From: Prauserella halophila
GTDB taxonomy: Bacteria; Actinomycetota; Actinomycetes; Mycobacteriales; Pseudonocardiaceae
Assembly (NCBI RefSeq): GCF_024171895.1
Contig: NZ_JAMTCQ010000016.1
Span: 1 to 64,000 of the forward strand
Direction: 5' to 3'
Length of the DNA: 64,000 nt
The position numbers and the translations under genes were made by a program. Numbering within the stretch: the stretch's first letter is position 1; each line of letters opens with the position of its first letter. Positions 35,807-44,828 of the stretch are shown here, one piece after another. Below the pieces are notes generated by a model. It was given only the letters and a program-made list of their open reading frames with translations, was not told the origin of the DNA and did no database searches.

Positions 35807-36628
35807 CTACCTGCCGTGGTACCGGTCCAGGCCCCAGGCGTGGTCGACGGTCTCGTGCGTCAGGACCGCGGCGGGGCGGCCCTCGGTGACGACGCGACCG
35901 CCGGTGAGCAGGACGCAGTGGTCGGCGCGATCGGCGTCGGCGAGGTCGTGGGTCACGTGCACGGCCGCGGCTCCGTCGTCGGCGGCACGGCGGAGCGCGG
36001 TGGCGATCGCGTCCTGGGCGGCGACGTCGAGTCCCGCGGTCGGCTCGTCGAGCAGGAGGACGGCCGAGTGCTGGACGAGTCCCTGGGCGACGAGTGCTCG
36101 CTGCCGTTGTCCGCCCGAGAGGGTGCTGAGCCGCCTGCGGGCGAGGTCGGCGATGCCGAGGTGGCCGAGCGCGTCGTCGACGAGCCGGTGGTCGTCCCGG
36201 CGCAGCCTGCGCCACGGTCCGCGGTGGGCCCACCGGCCCATGCGCGCGACGTCCCGCACGGTGATCGGGAGCTGTTCGGGCACGCCCGAGTGCTGGACGA
36301 CCAGTGCGGGCCTGCAGGCAGGCGGCAGCGTCACCGTGCCCGACGTGGCCGGCACCACCCCGGCGATCACGCCGACCATTGTGGACTTTCCGGCGCCGTT
36401 CGGCCCGACGACCGCCGTGACGGCGCCCCGGGGAATCCGTGCGCTCACACCCTGCAGTACGGGTGCGCCGTCGTAGCCGGCCGAGACGTCGTCGAGTGCC
36501 ACACCGTCGGCCGCGGAACGTGCCGGGCCGGCCTCGGGCATCCGGGGCGCCGCGCCCGGCGGCGGATCGGCACTCGCAGTGCGGTGCCGGCGGGAGGTGG
36601 CGCCGGTGTCCTGTCTCGTCTGTGTCAT
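35807..36628 (-). CDS. aztA: Zinc ABC transporter ATP-binding protein AztA
   Basis: A 273-residue ABC ATPase. Walker A is GPNGAGKST at about 75-83, signature LSGGQRQRALVAQGL, Walker B AVLLLDEPTAGLD and the switch His in HVTHDL. Residues 1-40 are a disordered extension, so a later start is possible. It is divergent from the permease gene and shares with it the Zur-like box at 36664. Together with AztB and AztC it forms the zinc importer; the assignment rests on the AztC and AztD genes beside it. Confidence 0.86.
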   Translation of the reverse strand: MTQTRQDTGATSRRHRTASADPPPGAAPRMPEAGPARSAADGVALDDVSAGYDGAPVLQGVSARIPRGAVTAVVGPNGAGKSTMVGVIAGVVPATSGTVTLPPACRPALVVQHSGVPEQLPITVRDVARMGRWAHRGPWRRLRRDDHRLVDDALGHLGIADLARRRLSTLSGGQRQRALVAQGLVQHSAVLLLDEPTAGLDVAAQDAIATALRRAADDGAAAVHVTHDLADADRADHCVLLTGGRVVTEGRPAAVLTHETVDHAWGLDRYHGR

Positions 36629-36657
36629 GGCTCTCCTCGGTCATCCGGTGGCCCTGT

Positions 36658-36687
36658 TTGAAATGAAATTCGTTTTCAGTTTAGGCT
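36658..36687 (+). promoter_or_regulatory. Zur-like box within the aztB promoter
   Basis: TGAAATTCGTTTTCA (36664-36678) matches the actinobacterial Zur pattern TGAAAAT-N-ATTTTCA, with intact TGAAA/TTTCA arms. It lies between a -35 TTGAAA (36658-36663) and a -10 TAGGCT (36682-36687), 18 bases apart, the ideal place for repression. The -10 is seven bases before the aztB GTG, so the transcript is probably leaderless. Confidence 0.75.
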
Positions 36688-36694
36688 ATCGCGG

Positions 36695-37573
36695 GTGGAG
36701 TGGTTGATCGCGCCGTTCGAGGTCTCGTTCGTCCAGCGGGCGCTGTGGGGTGGTGTCCTCGTCTCGGTGATCTGTGCGCTGGCCGGCACCTGGGTCGTCG
36801 TGCGCGGCATGGCGTTTCTCGGTGAGGCGATGGCCCACGGCATGTTGCCCGGAGTCGCCGTCGCGTCCCTGGCCGGCGGCAATCTGATGCTCGGCGGAGC
36901 GCTGAGCGCCGCGGCGATGGCCTGCGGGGTCACCGTCCTCGGCCGGTCACGACGGTTCGCGCAGGACACCGCGATCGGGCTGCTGTTCGTCGCCATGCTG
37001 GCCGCCGGCGTGATCATCGTGTCGTACTCGGGATCGTTCGCGGTCGACCTCACGAGCATCCTCTTCGGCGACGTCCTCGCGGTGCGCTCGCAGGATCTGC
37101 TGCAGCTGGGGGTGGCGCTCGCGCTCGCCGCCGTGGTGTGCGCCGCGGGTCACCGGGCGTTCGTCGCACTGAGCGTCGACCGCCGGACGGCGACGGCGCT
37201 CGGACTGCGCCCGCGGGTGGCCCACGGTGCGCTGCTGCTGTTGCTGACACTGGCGATCGTCTCGTCGCTGCACGTCGTCGGCACGCTGCTGGTCGTCGGG
37301 CTGCTGGTGGCTCCGCCTGCCGCGGCGATGTTCTGGGCCGACCGGCTCCCGCTGGTCATGGTGGGCGCCGCGCTCCTGGGCAGTGCCGCCACGGTCATCG
37401 GACTGCTCGTCTCGTGGCATGCGGGCACCGCCGCGGGGGCGACGATCGCGCTCGTCGCCGTGGCGCTGTTCGGCCTCTCCGCTCTGTTCTCCGTTCTGCT
37501 CTCCCGGTTGCGCCCGCGCCGCGACGCGGCACGCGCCGTTTCCCCCGAACCTCTTCCGGAAAGGACACCGTGA
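36695..37573 (+). CDS. aztB: Zinc ABC transporter permease AztB
   Basis: A 292-residue ABC-3 family permease with 8-9 transmembrane helices. Family motifs are WVVVRGMAFLGEAMAHGMLPG, the EAA-like AVDLTSILFGDVLAVRSQDL and VGTLLVVGLLVAPPAAA. It begins with GTG 36695 a few bases after the -10 hexamer. The next gene overlaps its stop by GTGA. Confidence 0.9.
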   Translation: MEWLIAPFEVSFVQRALWGGVLVSVICALAGTWVVVRGMAFLGEAMAHGMLPGVAVASLAGGNLMLGGALSAAAMACGVTVLGRSRRFAQDTAIGLLFVAMLAAGVIIVSYSGSFAVDLTSILFGDVLAVRSQDLLQLGVALALAAVVCAAGHRAFVALSVDRRTATALGLRPRVAHGALLLLLTLAIVSSLHVVGTLLVVGLLVAPPAAAMFWADRLPLVMVGAALLGSAATVIGLLVSWHAGTAAGATIALVAVALFGLSALFSVLLSRLRPRRDAARAVSPEPLPERTP

Positions 37574-38766
37574 CACCGCACGTGACAACGCCAGCGATCC
37601 GGTCCCGCGCCGCGACCGCGTTCACCACCGTCCTTTGTGGACTTGCCGTGACCGCCTGCGGCGGGAACGCCGAACCTGCGGGACAGCCCGATTCCTCCGC
37701 CGTTCCGCACGGCCACGTCGACGGGGCCGAGGAGGCCGCCGAACCCCAGCTGCGGCTGGTGCTCGCCGACGCCGACGGTCGGGGCGTGCATGTCCTCGAC
37801 CTGCTGACCGAGGACGTGACCGAACTGCCGGGGGACGGGCGCGTGACCGGCGCCGTCACCGACGGCCGGTTCGCCTTCCTCGCCGGGCAGGGCCGCACCC
37901 GCGTGGTCGACAGTGGCGGATGGGCCGTCGCGCACGGCGATCACCACCACTACTACCGGACCCGGGCGGGCCGGGTGGGCACGCTCGACGGCACGGTCAC
38001 CGGGGCGTGGTCGGACAGCGAAGTCACCGCGCTCGCCCGCGACGACGGCACGACGGTGCTGCTCGACCGCGAGAAGCTCGACGCGGGCGAGGTCGGCGAG
38101 CGCGAGACGGTCGACGGCGTCGCCGTGCCCTACGAACAGCACCTCGTGGTTGCCGGCCGGGACGGCATCACCGTGCGCGAGCGCGACGGCGGGCAGGTCG
38201 CCGACCTCGGCGCGGCCTGCAGGGAGCCGGAGGACGCGGCCGTCACGAACCGCGGGGTCGTGTTCGGCTGCGCCGGCGGTGCGGTGCTCGTCGACGCCGG
38301 TGACGGCGCTGACGGCGGGTTCGTCGGGGAGGAGATGCCGTACCCGGACGGTGGGCCCCGCGCGGGCGCGTTCCGGCAGCGGCCCGGCTCCGGGACGCTC
38401 GGCGCCGTGGCGGGCCGCGACGGTGCTTGGAGTCTCGACACCGGCGAGGGCCGGTGGACGCGTGCGGAGAGCGGGCCCGCCGCGGCCGTGACCGCCACCG
38501 GTGCCGACGGCCCGTTGCTGGTGCTCACCCGCGACGGGGTTCTCCACGCCTACGACGCCGGGACGGGGGAGGAGACCGCGACGGCGACGCTGCTGGACGG
38601 CGACGTGCCCGACGGGGTGACGATCGCGGCCGACACCGAGCGCGCCTATGTCAACGATCCCGCCGCGTCGACCGTGCACGAGATCGACTACCACGACGAG
38701 CTGCGCGTCGCCCGGACGTTCGACGTCGGCGTCACGCCCTCGCGGTTCGTGGAGACCGGCCGATGA
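37570..38766 (+). CDS. AztD-like zinc metallochaperone, paralogue 1
   Basis: A 398-residue lipoprotein (lipobox LAVTAC, Cys30) with a predicted beta-propeller. A His cluster HGDHHHYY sits at 122-129 and an HGH near 47; a Cys pair (AACREPED and VFGCAGG) may form a disulfide. AztD proteins bind zinc outside the membrane and hand it to AztC. It stands between aztB and aztC and is coupled to both by overlaps, an unusual place, since in Paracoccus aztD follows aztC. It is diverged from the second copy at 39759. Confidence 0.8.
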   Translation: MTPHVTTPAIRSRAATAFTTVLCGLAVTACGGNAEPAGQPDSSAVPHGHVDGAEEAAEPQLRLVLADADGRGVHVLDLLTEDVTELPGDGRVTGAVTDGRFAFLAGQGRTRVVDSGGWAVAHGDHHHYYRTRAGRVGTLDGTVTGAWSDSEVTALARDDGTTVLLDREKLDAGEVGERETVDGVAVPYEQHLVVAGRDGITVRERDGGQVADLGAACREPEDAAVTNRGVVFGCAGGAVLVDAGDGADGGFVGEEMPYPDGGPRAGAFRQRPGSGTLGAVAGRDGAWSLDTGEGRWTRAESGPAAAVTATGADGPLLVLTRDGVLHAYDAGTGEETATATLLDGDVPDGVTIAADTERAYVNDPAASTVHEIDYHDELRVARTFDVGVTPSRFVETGR

Positions 38767-39695
38767 GCGCGCGAGGTGGCGGCCCCGCGGTCGTGGCGGC
38801 GGCACTGGCCTCGGTGTGCGTGCTCGTGCTGAGCGGCTGCTCGGCGGCCGGTGCCGGGCCCGGCGGAATCGTCGTGACGACCAACATCCTCGGCGACGTC
38901 ACCCGCGAGATCGCGGGTGACGAGGCCGACGTGACGGTGCTGATGAAGCCCGGAGCCGATCCGCACTCGTTCGCGATCTCGGCCCGGGAGTCGGCGATCG
39001 TGGAACAGGCGAACCTGCTCGTCCACAACGGACTCGGACTGGAGGAGGGGGTGCAGCGCAACGTCGACGCCGCGGTCGAGGCGGGCGTGCCGGACCTCGC
39101 CGTGGCCGAGCAGGTGCACCCCATCCGCTTCTCCGGCGGCGGCTCCGCCGGTGAGGCCGACCCGCACTTCTGGACCGATCCGCACCGGATGCGCACCGCC
39201 GTCGAGCGCATCACCGAGCACATCGTGTCCGATGTAGACGGAATCGAGGAGCGGGCGGTGCGGGACAACGCGGCGGCGTACCTGGCGAAACTCGACGAGC
39301 TCGACGACCGGATGAGCCGAGGGTTCGACCGCATCCCCGACGACCGGCGCACGCTGGTGACCAACCATCACGTGTTCGGCTACCTCGCGCAGCGCTACGA
39401 CTTCACCGTGCTCGGCGCGGTGATCCCCAGCGGAACGACGTTGGCCTCGCCCAGCGCCTCGGACCTCGAAGACCTGGCCGGCACGGTGCGCGAGGCGGGT
39501 GTTCCGGCGATCTTCGCCGATGCGGCCCAACCGGACCGGCTCGCGAACGTGCTGGCCGACCGCGCCGGCGTCGACGTGCAGGTGCGCTCGCTGTTCTCGG
39601 AATCGCTCACCGGTCGGGACGGCGGCGCGCCGACCTATCTCGCCATGATGCGCGCCAACACCGACGCCATCGTCGACGGGCTCACCGGCCCATGA
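38763..39695 (+). CDS. aztC: Zinc ABC transporter substrate-binding protein AztC
   Basis: A 310-residue cluster A-I metal-binding lipoprotein. The lipobox is VLSGC (Cys26). Zinc ligands expected for the family are seen in KPGADPHSF (His68), EADPHFWTDPHRM, TNHHVFGYLAQRY and IFADAAQ (Asp). It lacks the long His/Asp-rich loop of ZnuA, which is typical for AztC-type proteins that rely on AztD for loading. ATG 38763 overlaps the AztD-1 stop. Confidence 0.9.
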   Translation: MSARGGGPAVVAAALASVCVLVLSGCSAAGAGPGGIVVTTNILGDVTREIAGDEADVTVLMKPGADPHSFAISARESAIVEQANLLVHNGLGLEEGVQRNVDAAVEAGVPDLAVAEQVHPIRFSGGGSAGEADPHFWTDPHRMRTAVERITEHIVSDVDGIEERAVRDNAAAYLAKLDELDDRMSRGFDRIPDDRRTLVTNHHVFGYLAQRYDFTVLGAVIPSGTTLASPSASDLEDLAGTVREAGVPAIFADAAQPDRLANVLADRAGVDVQVRSLFSESLTGRDGGAPTYLAMMRANTDAIVDGLTGP

Positions 39696-39758
39696 CTCCC
39701 CGCGGCGGGTCGAGCAATGCCGCGGACACCGAATTGGTTCCCACCAGAAGGAGAAGAG

Positions 39759-40949
39759 ATGACGAGTACGACCCGGACCAGGAGAATCGCCGCGGCGTCG
39801 GCGGCCGCCGCGATGGTCGCGGTGAGCGCCTGCGGCACGGACGAGCAGGCGAGCCAGGGCGGTGGCGGCGGTGAGCAGGGCGGTGGCGCCGATATCACCG
39901 AACCCGTGGTCACCACCTACGACGGCGGCATCTACGTACTCGACGGCGACACGCTCGAGGTGCAGGCCGACATCCCGCTGGAAGGCTTCAACCGGATCAA
40001 CCCGGCAGGCGACGACCGGCACCTCATGGTGTCCACGTCGGACGGATTTCGGGTACTCGACGCGGTGGGCGGGCAGCTGACCGACGTCACGTTCGGTGGC
40101 GCCGAGCCCGGCCACGTCGTGCGCCATGCGGGCCGCACGGTGCTGTTCACCGACGGCACCGGCCAGGTGCGCAGCTTCGACCCGCACGACCTCGGCGACG
40201 GCAAGCCGGAGACGAAGGAGTACCGCACCGAGGAGCCGCACCACGGGGTGGCCGTCGAGCTGGACAACGGTGGCATGCTCGTCACCGTCGGCAACGAGGA
40301 GGAACGAGGCGGCATCGCGATCCTCGACGAGAGCCGCGCCGAGATCACCCGAAACGAGGACTGCCCCGGCGTGCACGGCGAATCGGCCGCGCAGGGCGGT
40401 GCCATCGCGGTCGGCTGCGAGGACGGCGTCCTGATCTACCGCGACGGCAAGATCACGAAGGTCGACAGCCCGACCGAGTACGGCCGGATCGGCAACCAGG
40501 CGGGATCGCCCGAGTCTCCGATCGCGCTGGGCGACTACAAACAGGACGCCGACGCCGAACTGGAGCGGCCGACGCAGCTCTCGCTCGTCGACACCGAGAA
40601 CGCGCAGCTGCAGCGGGTCGACCTGCCCGCCAGCTACACGTTCCGCTCGCTCGCGCGGGGCCCGGAGGGTGAAGCGCTCGTGCTCGGCACGGACGGCAGG
40701 ATCCACGTCGTCGACCCCGGCAGCGGTCAGCTGACCGAGTCGATCGACGTGCTCGAGCAGGAGTGGTCGGAGCCGATCGAGTGGCAGCAGCCGCGGCCCG
40801 CGCTCTTCGTGCGCGGCGACACCGCCTACGTGTCGGATCCGGAGAAGCAGCAGCTCCACGCCGTGGATCTCGACTCCGGCGAGACGAGGGCGACCGCCGA
40901 TCTCGAGTCCGCTCCGAACGAGCTCAGCGGCGTGGTGCACGCGCACTGA
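39759..40949 (+). CDS. aztD: AztD-like zinc metallochaperone, paralogue 2
   Basis: A 396-residue lipoprotein (lipobox VSAC, Cys25) with a Gly-rich linker and a beta-propeller of repeated strands (GIYVLDGDTLEVQADIPLEG; VRSFDPHDL). His motifs EEPHHGVAV and CPGVHGE and the Cys pair CPGVHGESAAQGGAIAVGC resemble canonical AztD more closely than the first copy does. AAGGAGAAGAG precedes ATG 39759. A 63-base gap after aztC allows separate control. Confidence 0.85.
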   Translation: MTSTTRTRRIAAASAAAAMVAVSACGTDEQASQGGGGGEQGGGADITEPVVTTYDGGIYVLDGDTLEVQADIPLEGFNRINPAGDDRHLMVSTSDGFRVLDAVGGQLTDVTFGGAEPGHVVRHAGRTVLFTDGTGQVRSFDPHDLGDGKPETKEYRTEEPHHGVAVELDNGGMLVTVGNEEERGGIAILDESRAEITRNEDCPGVHGESAAQGGAIAVGCEDGVLIYRDGKITKVDSPTEYGRIGNQAGSPESPIALGDYKQDADAELERPTQLSLVDTENAQLQRVDLPASYTFRSLARGPEGEALVLGTDGRIHVVDPGSGQLTESIDVLEQEWSEPIEWQQPRPALFVRGDTAYVSDPEKQQLHAVDLDSGETRATADLESAPNELSGVVHAH

Positions 40950-41130
40950 GACGACTGCGCAGGCGACTGCGCAGGCGGTGGCGGGTCGCCGCGGTCCGCG
41001 TGCGGTCGGCGCTCCGGCCGGGAAGGCAGGGGCGCTGACCGCGCGTTTCACCCGTCGGTGATGATTGGGGGCGGCGCATCGCCGCCAACGTCACATCACC
41101 AGTCATGTCACCCAAGGGGGTCCATCGCCG

Positions 41131-43083
41131 ATGGCGGAGCAGCCAGTGGAGTCGGAGCAGGCCGAGACGCACGAGTTCCAAGCCGAGGCGCGGCAGCTGC
41201 TGCGGCTGATGGTGCATTCGATCTACTCGGACAAGGACGTGTTCCTGCGGGAACTGCTGTCCAACGCGTCCGACGCGCTGGACAAGCTGCGACTCGAATC
41301 GCTCGTCGACAAGGACTTGGACGTCGACGCCGAGGATCTGCACATCGAGCTGCAGCGTGACCCGGCCGCGCGCACCCTGACCGTGCGCGACAACGGCATC
41401 GGGATGTCGCGCGAGGAGGTCGTCGAGCTGATCGGCACGATAGCCCGGTCCGGGACGGCCGAGCTCCTCGAAAAGCTCAAGTCCGCGCAGGAGGCACAGG
41501 GCAACGACCTCATCGGCCAGTTCGGTGTGGGTTTCTACTCGGCGTTCATGGTGGCCGACAAGGTCACCGTCGTGACGCGCAAGGCGGGGGATGCCGTGGG
41601 CACCCGCTGGGAGTCCGAGGGCGAGGCGACCTACACGATCGCCGACGTGCCCGACGCGCCGCAGGGCACGGCCGTGACGCTGCACCTCAAGCCCGTCGAC
41701 ACCGACGACGGGATGCACGACTACACCGAGACCGGTGTGCTGCGGCAGATCGTCACCCGCTACTCGGACTTTCTCGCCTGGCCGATCCGCATGGACGTCG
41801 AGCGGGTGCAGCAGGGTGAGGACGGCGAGTCCGAGGAGACCGTCGTCGAGTCCGAGACGCTCAACTCGATGAAGGCGCTGTGGGCGCGCCCGCGCAGCGA
41901 GGTCACCGACGAGGAATACAACGAGTTCTACAAGCACATCAGTCACGACTGGTCCGACCCGCTCGAGACGATGCGGCTGCATGCCGAGGGCACGTTCGAG
42001 TACCAGGCGCTGTTGTTCCTGCCCTCGCGCGCACCGATGGACCTGTTCACCCGCGAGGCCAAGCGCGGGGTGCAGCTCTACGTCAAGCGCGTGTTCATCA
42101 TGGACGACTGCGAAGAGCTGATGCCCGAGTACCTGCGCTTCGTCAAGGGTGTCGTCGACGCGCAGGACCTGTCGCTGAACGTTTCGCGCGAGATCCTGCA
42201 GCAGGACCGTCAGATCCGCGCCATGCGGCGCAGGCTCGCCAAGAAGGTGCTGTCCACCGTCGCGGGCCTGGTGAAGTCCGAGGACACGGCGGACCGGGAC
42301 AAGTACCGCACGTTCTGGAGTCAGTTCGGCACGTGCGTGAAGGAGGGGCTGGTCACCGACCCCGACAGCCGGTCCGACATCCTCGAGATCGCCTCGTTCG
42401 ACTCGACCCGCGCGGCCGACGAGCAGACGACGCTCGCCGAGTACATCGAGCGCATGCCCGAGGGTCAGGAGCACATCTACTACCTGACCGGCAAGTCGCG
42501 CGAGATGGTGGAGAAGTCGCCGCACATGGAGGCCTTCACCAGCAAGGGCATCGAGGTGCTGATCCTCACCGACCAGGTCGACGAGATGTGGGTCGACTCG
42601 GGCGCCGAATTCCAGGGCAAGACGTTCCGGTCCATCGCCAAGGGCGAGGTGGACCTGGACGGAAACAGTGAGGGCGAGGACTCCACCGACGAGTCGGTCA
42701 AGGAGGAGTTCGCCGGCCTGTTGGAATGGCTGCGCGAGGCGCTGTCGGACGAGGTCAAGGACGTGCGGCTGTCGTCGCGGCTGACGACGTCGCCCGCGTG
42801 CATCGTCGGTGACGAGGGCGACCTGAGCCCCGAGCTGGCGCGGATCTACCGCCAGCTGGGCCAGCCGCTGCCGGACGTCAAGCGCATCCTGGAGATCAAC
42901 CCGGAGCATGCGCTCGTGACGGGTCTGCGCGACTCGCACGCGAAGAATGCGGACGACCCGTCGCTGCCGGAGGTCGCACAGCTGCTGTACGGCACGACGC
43001 TGCTGGCCGAGGGTGAGGAGCTGCCGGATCCGCACCGGTTCGCGCAGCTGCTGTCGGGCAGGCTCGCCGCCGGACTCGGCTGA
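41131..43083 (+). CDS. htpG: Molecular chaperone HtpG (Hsp90)
   Basis: A 650-residue bacterial Hsp90. The GHKL ATPase domain shows FLRELLSNASDALDKLRLES, RDNGIGMSREEVVELIGTIA and GQFGVGFYSAFMVADKVTV. The middle domain has LYVKRVFIMDDCEELMPEYL and LNVSREILQQD. The C-terminal dimer domain is intact. ATG 41131 is chosen at MAEQPVESEQAETHEFQAE. The 180-base region upstream holds two direct copies of CGACTGCGCAGG near 40954 and 40966 but no clear heat-shock operator. Confidence 0.95.
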   Translation: MAEQPVESEQAETHEFQAEARQLLRLMVHSIYSDKDVFLRELLSNASDALDKLRLESLVDKDLDVDAEDLHIELQRDPAARTLTVRDNGIGMSREEVVELIGTIARSGTAELLEKLKSAQEAQGNDLIGQFGVGFYSAFMVADKVTVVTRKAGDAVGTRWESEGEATYTIADVPDAPQGTAVTLHLKPVDTDDGMHDYTETGVLRQIVTRYSDFLAWPIRMDVERVQQGEDGESEETVVESETLNSMKALWARPRSEVTDEEYNEFYKHISHDWSDPLETMRLHAEGTFEYQALLFLPSRAPMDLFTREAKRGVQLYVKRVFIMDDCEELMPEYLRFVKGVVDAQDLSLNVSREILQQDRQIRAMRRRLAKKVLSTVAGLVKSEDTADRDKYRTFWSQFGTCVKEGLVTDPDSRSDILEIASFDSTRAADEQTTLAEYIERMPEGQEHIYYLTGKSREMVEKSPHMEAFTSKGIEVLILTDQVDEMWVDSGAEFQGKTFRSIAKGEVDLDGNSEGEDSTDESVKEEFAGLLEWLREALSDEVKDVRLSSRLTTSPACIVGDEGDLSPELARIYRQLGQPLPDVKRILEINPEHALVTGLRDSHAKNADDPSLPEVAQLLYGTTLLAEGEELPDPHRFAQLLSGRLAAGLG

Positions 43084-43106
43084 GCGCGGCCGAACACCGC
43101 ACGTGA

Positions 43107-43144
43107 GGGGCGGGCCGGGGAGCAGTTCGGTCCCGGCCCGCCCC
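43107..43144 (+). terminator. Terminator after htpG
   Basis: GGGGCGGGCCGGG (43107-43119) and CCCGGCCCGCCCC (43132-43144) form a perfect 13-bp stem with a 12-base loop, 24 bases after the htpG stop. The following 150 bases up to the methyltransferase gene hold only GC-rich sequence with a short repeat of GCCGGC type and no gene I can support. Confidence 0.85.
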
Positions 43145-43301
43145 TTGTCGTTCGGCAGGTCCGTTCGACCGAGCGCGTCGGCACCGGGCGCCGTGACGGT
43201 GTCGTGGACCGGCCGCCGGTGGCGCTGCCGGCGGCCGATGGCGCTGCCGGCCGCCGGTGCTCTCCGCGAACCGGAGCACCGGCGCGGGCCCGGGAACGCT
43301 T

Positions 43302-43826
43302 TCAGGTGCGACGCGCGACCCGCACGATGCGGGACATGCTCGGCTGCGGCGGGCTGAAGTCGTCACCGCCGATGCGGGTGATCTCGGTGACCGTGAACTC
43401 GGGCGGAAGCCTGCCGAAGTCGGAGTCCCGGCCGGTGGCGAGCACGGCCGTGCGGAACGAGAGCTGCGGCAGAAGGTCGATCAGCGATTCGGTGACGACG
43501 TCGGGCAGGCTGCCGATCAGCACGTCGTAACGCAGCTCGTGCACGAGCTGCAGCGCATCGCCCTGCCGGATGTGTGCATGTGGTACTGCCCGCCGGAGTG
43601 CCTCGAGCAGCCGCGGATCGAGTTCCACGACGGTCAGGCCGGCGCAGGGCGGCATGGCGCGCGCCACCGTGCCTGCTCCTGCTCCGACCTCGAGCACCGT
43701 ATCGCTCGGGCGGATGCCGGCCGCGTCGACGAGCATGGTGAGCTTGTCGGGCGATACCAGGAAGTGCTGCTCGAGAGCCGGGTCGGCCAAGGCGTGCAGT
43801 TCATCCCTGTTCGCAGGACCTCTCAT
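43302..43826 (-). CDS. Small KsgA/Erm-like SAM-dependent methyltransferase
   Basis: A 174-residue class-I methyltransferase. The order QHFLVSPDKLTMLVDAAGIR, VLEVGAGAGTVARAM (motif I, about 45-60), VVELDPRLLEAL and GDALQLVHE is that of KsgA/Erm rRNA adenine dimethylases. It is much shorter than KsgA (about 270), lacks the C-terminal domain and has GSLPD where the catalytic NLPY is expected. So it is probably not an rRNA adenine dimethylase; the substrate is unknown. ATG 43826 starts at MRGPANRDELHALAD. Confidence 0.75.
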   Translation of the reverse strand: MRGPANRDELHALADPALEQHFLVSPDKLTMLVDAAGIRPSDTVLEVGAGAGTVARAMPPCAGLTVVELDPRLLEALRRAVPHAHIRQGDALQLVHELRYDVLIGSLPDVVTESLIDLLPQLSFRTAVLATGRDSDFGRLPPEFTVTEITRIGGDDFSPPQPSMSRIVRVARRT

Positions 43827-43996
43827 GCCTCCGCATTGTCCGCCGCGGTGCCGAGCTCCGCGATGCGGACCGGCCCTGTCACGCGACGACCGTCGACGGC
43901 GCACCCGCCGCCACCCTGGAGAGGGGAGCAGTGATCGGTGGCCGAACTGTTCGCTGACGTCCACCGAGCCGGGCTCGGTCTCGGCGCTGATGTTGA

Positions 43997-44335
43997 GCGA
44001 CGTCGACGGCATCCTGGACCTATGACCAGTTGAAGACCGGCTTGGTGGATGAGGCCACCCGATTCGTTGACGGTCAGGCGTACACCCGCAAGATCGGCTG
44101 GTACGACAACGCGCTACGGCCTACCCGCGTCGAGGTGACGATTCCGGAACGTGAGGCCGAGCTGTCTGGGCCTGCAGCGGTTGACGACCGCGTTCACTCC
44201 TTCCACGCGTACGACGCGGCTGGCAACATGACCTCCCGTAATGTCGGCGGTTCACCGCAGCAACTCGAGTGGGACGCGGCTGGGCGGACGTCGAAAGTCA
44301 CCCGGCACGACGGTCGAGAGTCGGAGTATCTGGGG
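43997..44335 (+). pseudogene. RHS/YD-repeat protein fragment
   Basis: The plus frame that opens after a stop at 43994 reads WTYDQLKTGLVDEATRF, then WYDNALRPTRVEVTIPE and later HAYDAAGNMTSRNVGG and LEWDAAGRTSKVTRHDGRES. These are typical repeats of actinobacterial RHS-type polymorphic toxins, proteins of two thousand or so residues. No start codon, signal or N-terminal part remains, and after about SEYL the RHS similarity stops. It is a remnant about 110 codons long. Confidence 0.85.
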
Positions 44336-44460
44336 CTGCTGAAGGGTTCTGTGGCATTTGATGTCGCTTGCTGAGATGTAGGCGTGGACGAATGTTGCTG
44401 TGCCCAAGCCGTATCCGCGTGAGTTTCGTGAGGACGTCGTGCGGGTCGTACTGAACCCCG
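44336..44460 (+). mobile_element. IS transposase fragment inside the RHS remnant
   Basis: After the RHS fragment, the frame from GTG 44400 reads VPKPYPREFREDVVRVVLN, the N-terminus of an IS3-type transposase (OrfA-like). About 18 codons are recognisable, then it changes to unrelated sequence. The 65 bases before it could be the IS left end. The rest of the element is deleted; no matching inverted repeat can be recognised. Confidence 0.7.
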
Positions 44461-44655
44461 GCGCGGTTCAGCACCGTGGTGTTGACGGCCGATGGGACTT
44501 CTCGGTCGATCGAGGAGGTCGAGCTCGGTGACCGTGTGCTCGCGACCAACCCCCATACCGGCGACACCGCAGTAGCGTGGCCGAGCCGGGATGGATACTT
44601 CCCCGGGGACGATGAAGCCCCCGGCCGGCTGAAGGCGCGTCAACCACTCACCTGA
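44461..44655 (+). pseudogene. HINT (pre-toxin intein-like) domain fragment
   Basis: The plus frame from 44461 reads FSTVVLTADGTSRSIEEVEL, then GDRVLATNPHTGDTAVAWP. This is the start of a HINT domain as found between RHS repeats and C-terminal toxins. It stops at 44653-44655 after unrelated residues, so neither the rest of HINT nor a toxin remains. It is probably the same broken toxin gene as the RHS piece. The next 170 bases before the ROK gene contain nothing I can identify. Confidence 0.75.
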
Positions 44656-44828
44656 CCGGAGCCTGCGGGTCCTGACATTGGCACAGCTGCGCGCGGGCAG
44701 GGGCAGCCTCCCTGCTCGACCGACCGCGGCCGCGGCTGCCGGCCCGTCGTAGGCGAAACACCGCACGGCCACGACGGGCGCGGGACGTCCCGGCCCGCCC
44801 TCCAACGAGGATTCCCGCGCGCCACGGC

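Noticed and set aside
44030-44374. Intact small gene at the RHS fragment
   Set aside because: The frame continues upstream of the apparent TTG start with RHS-type sequence and is cut at the other end by IS-like sequence, so it is a remnant.
44656-44828. Possible toxin or immunity gene after the HINT fragment
   Set aside because: No frame shows a start with Shine-Dalgarno or a recognisable domain; the stretch is GC-rich and looks degenerate.
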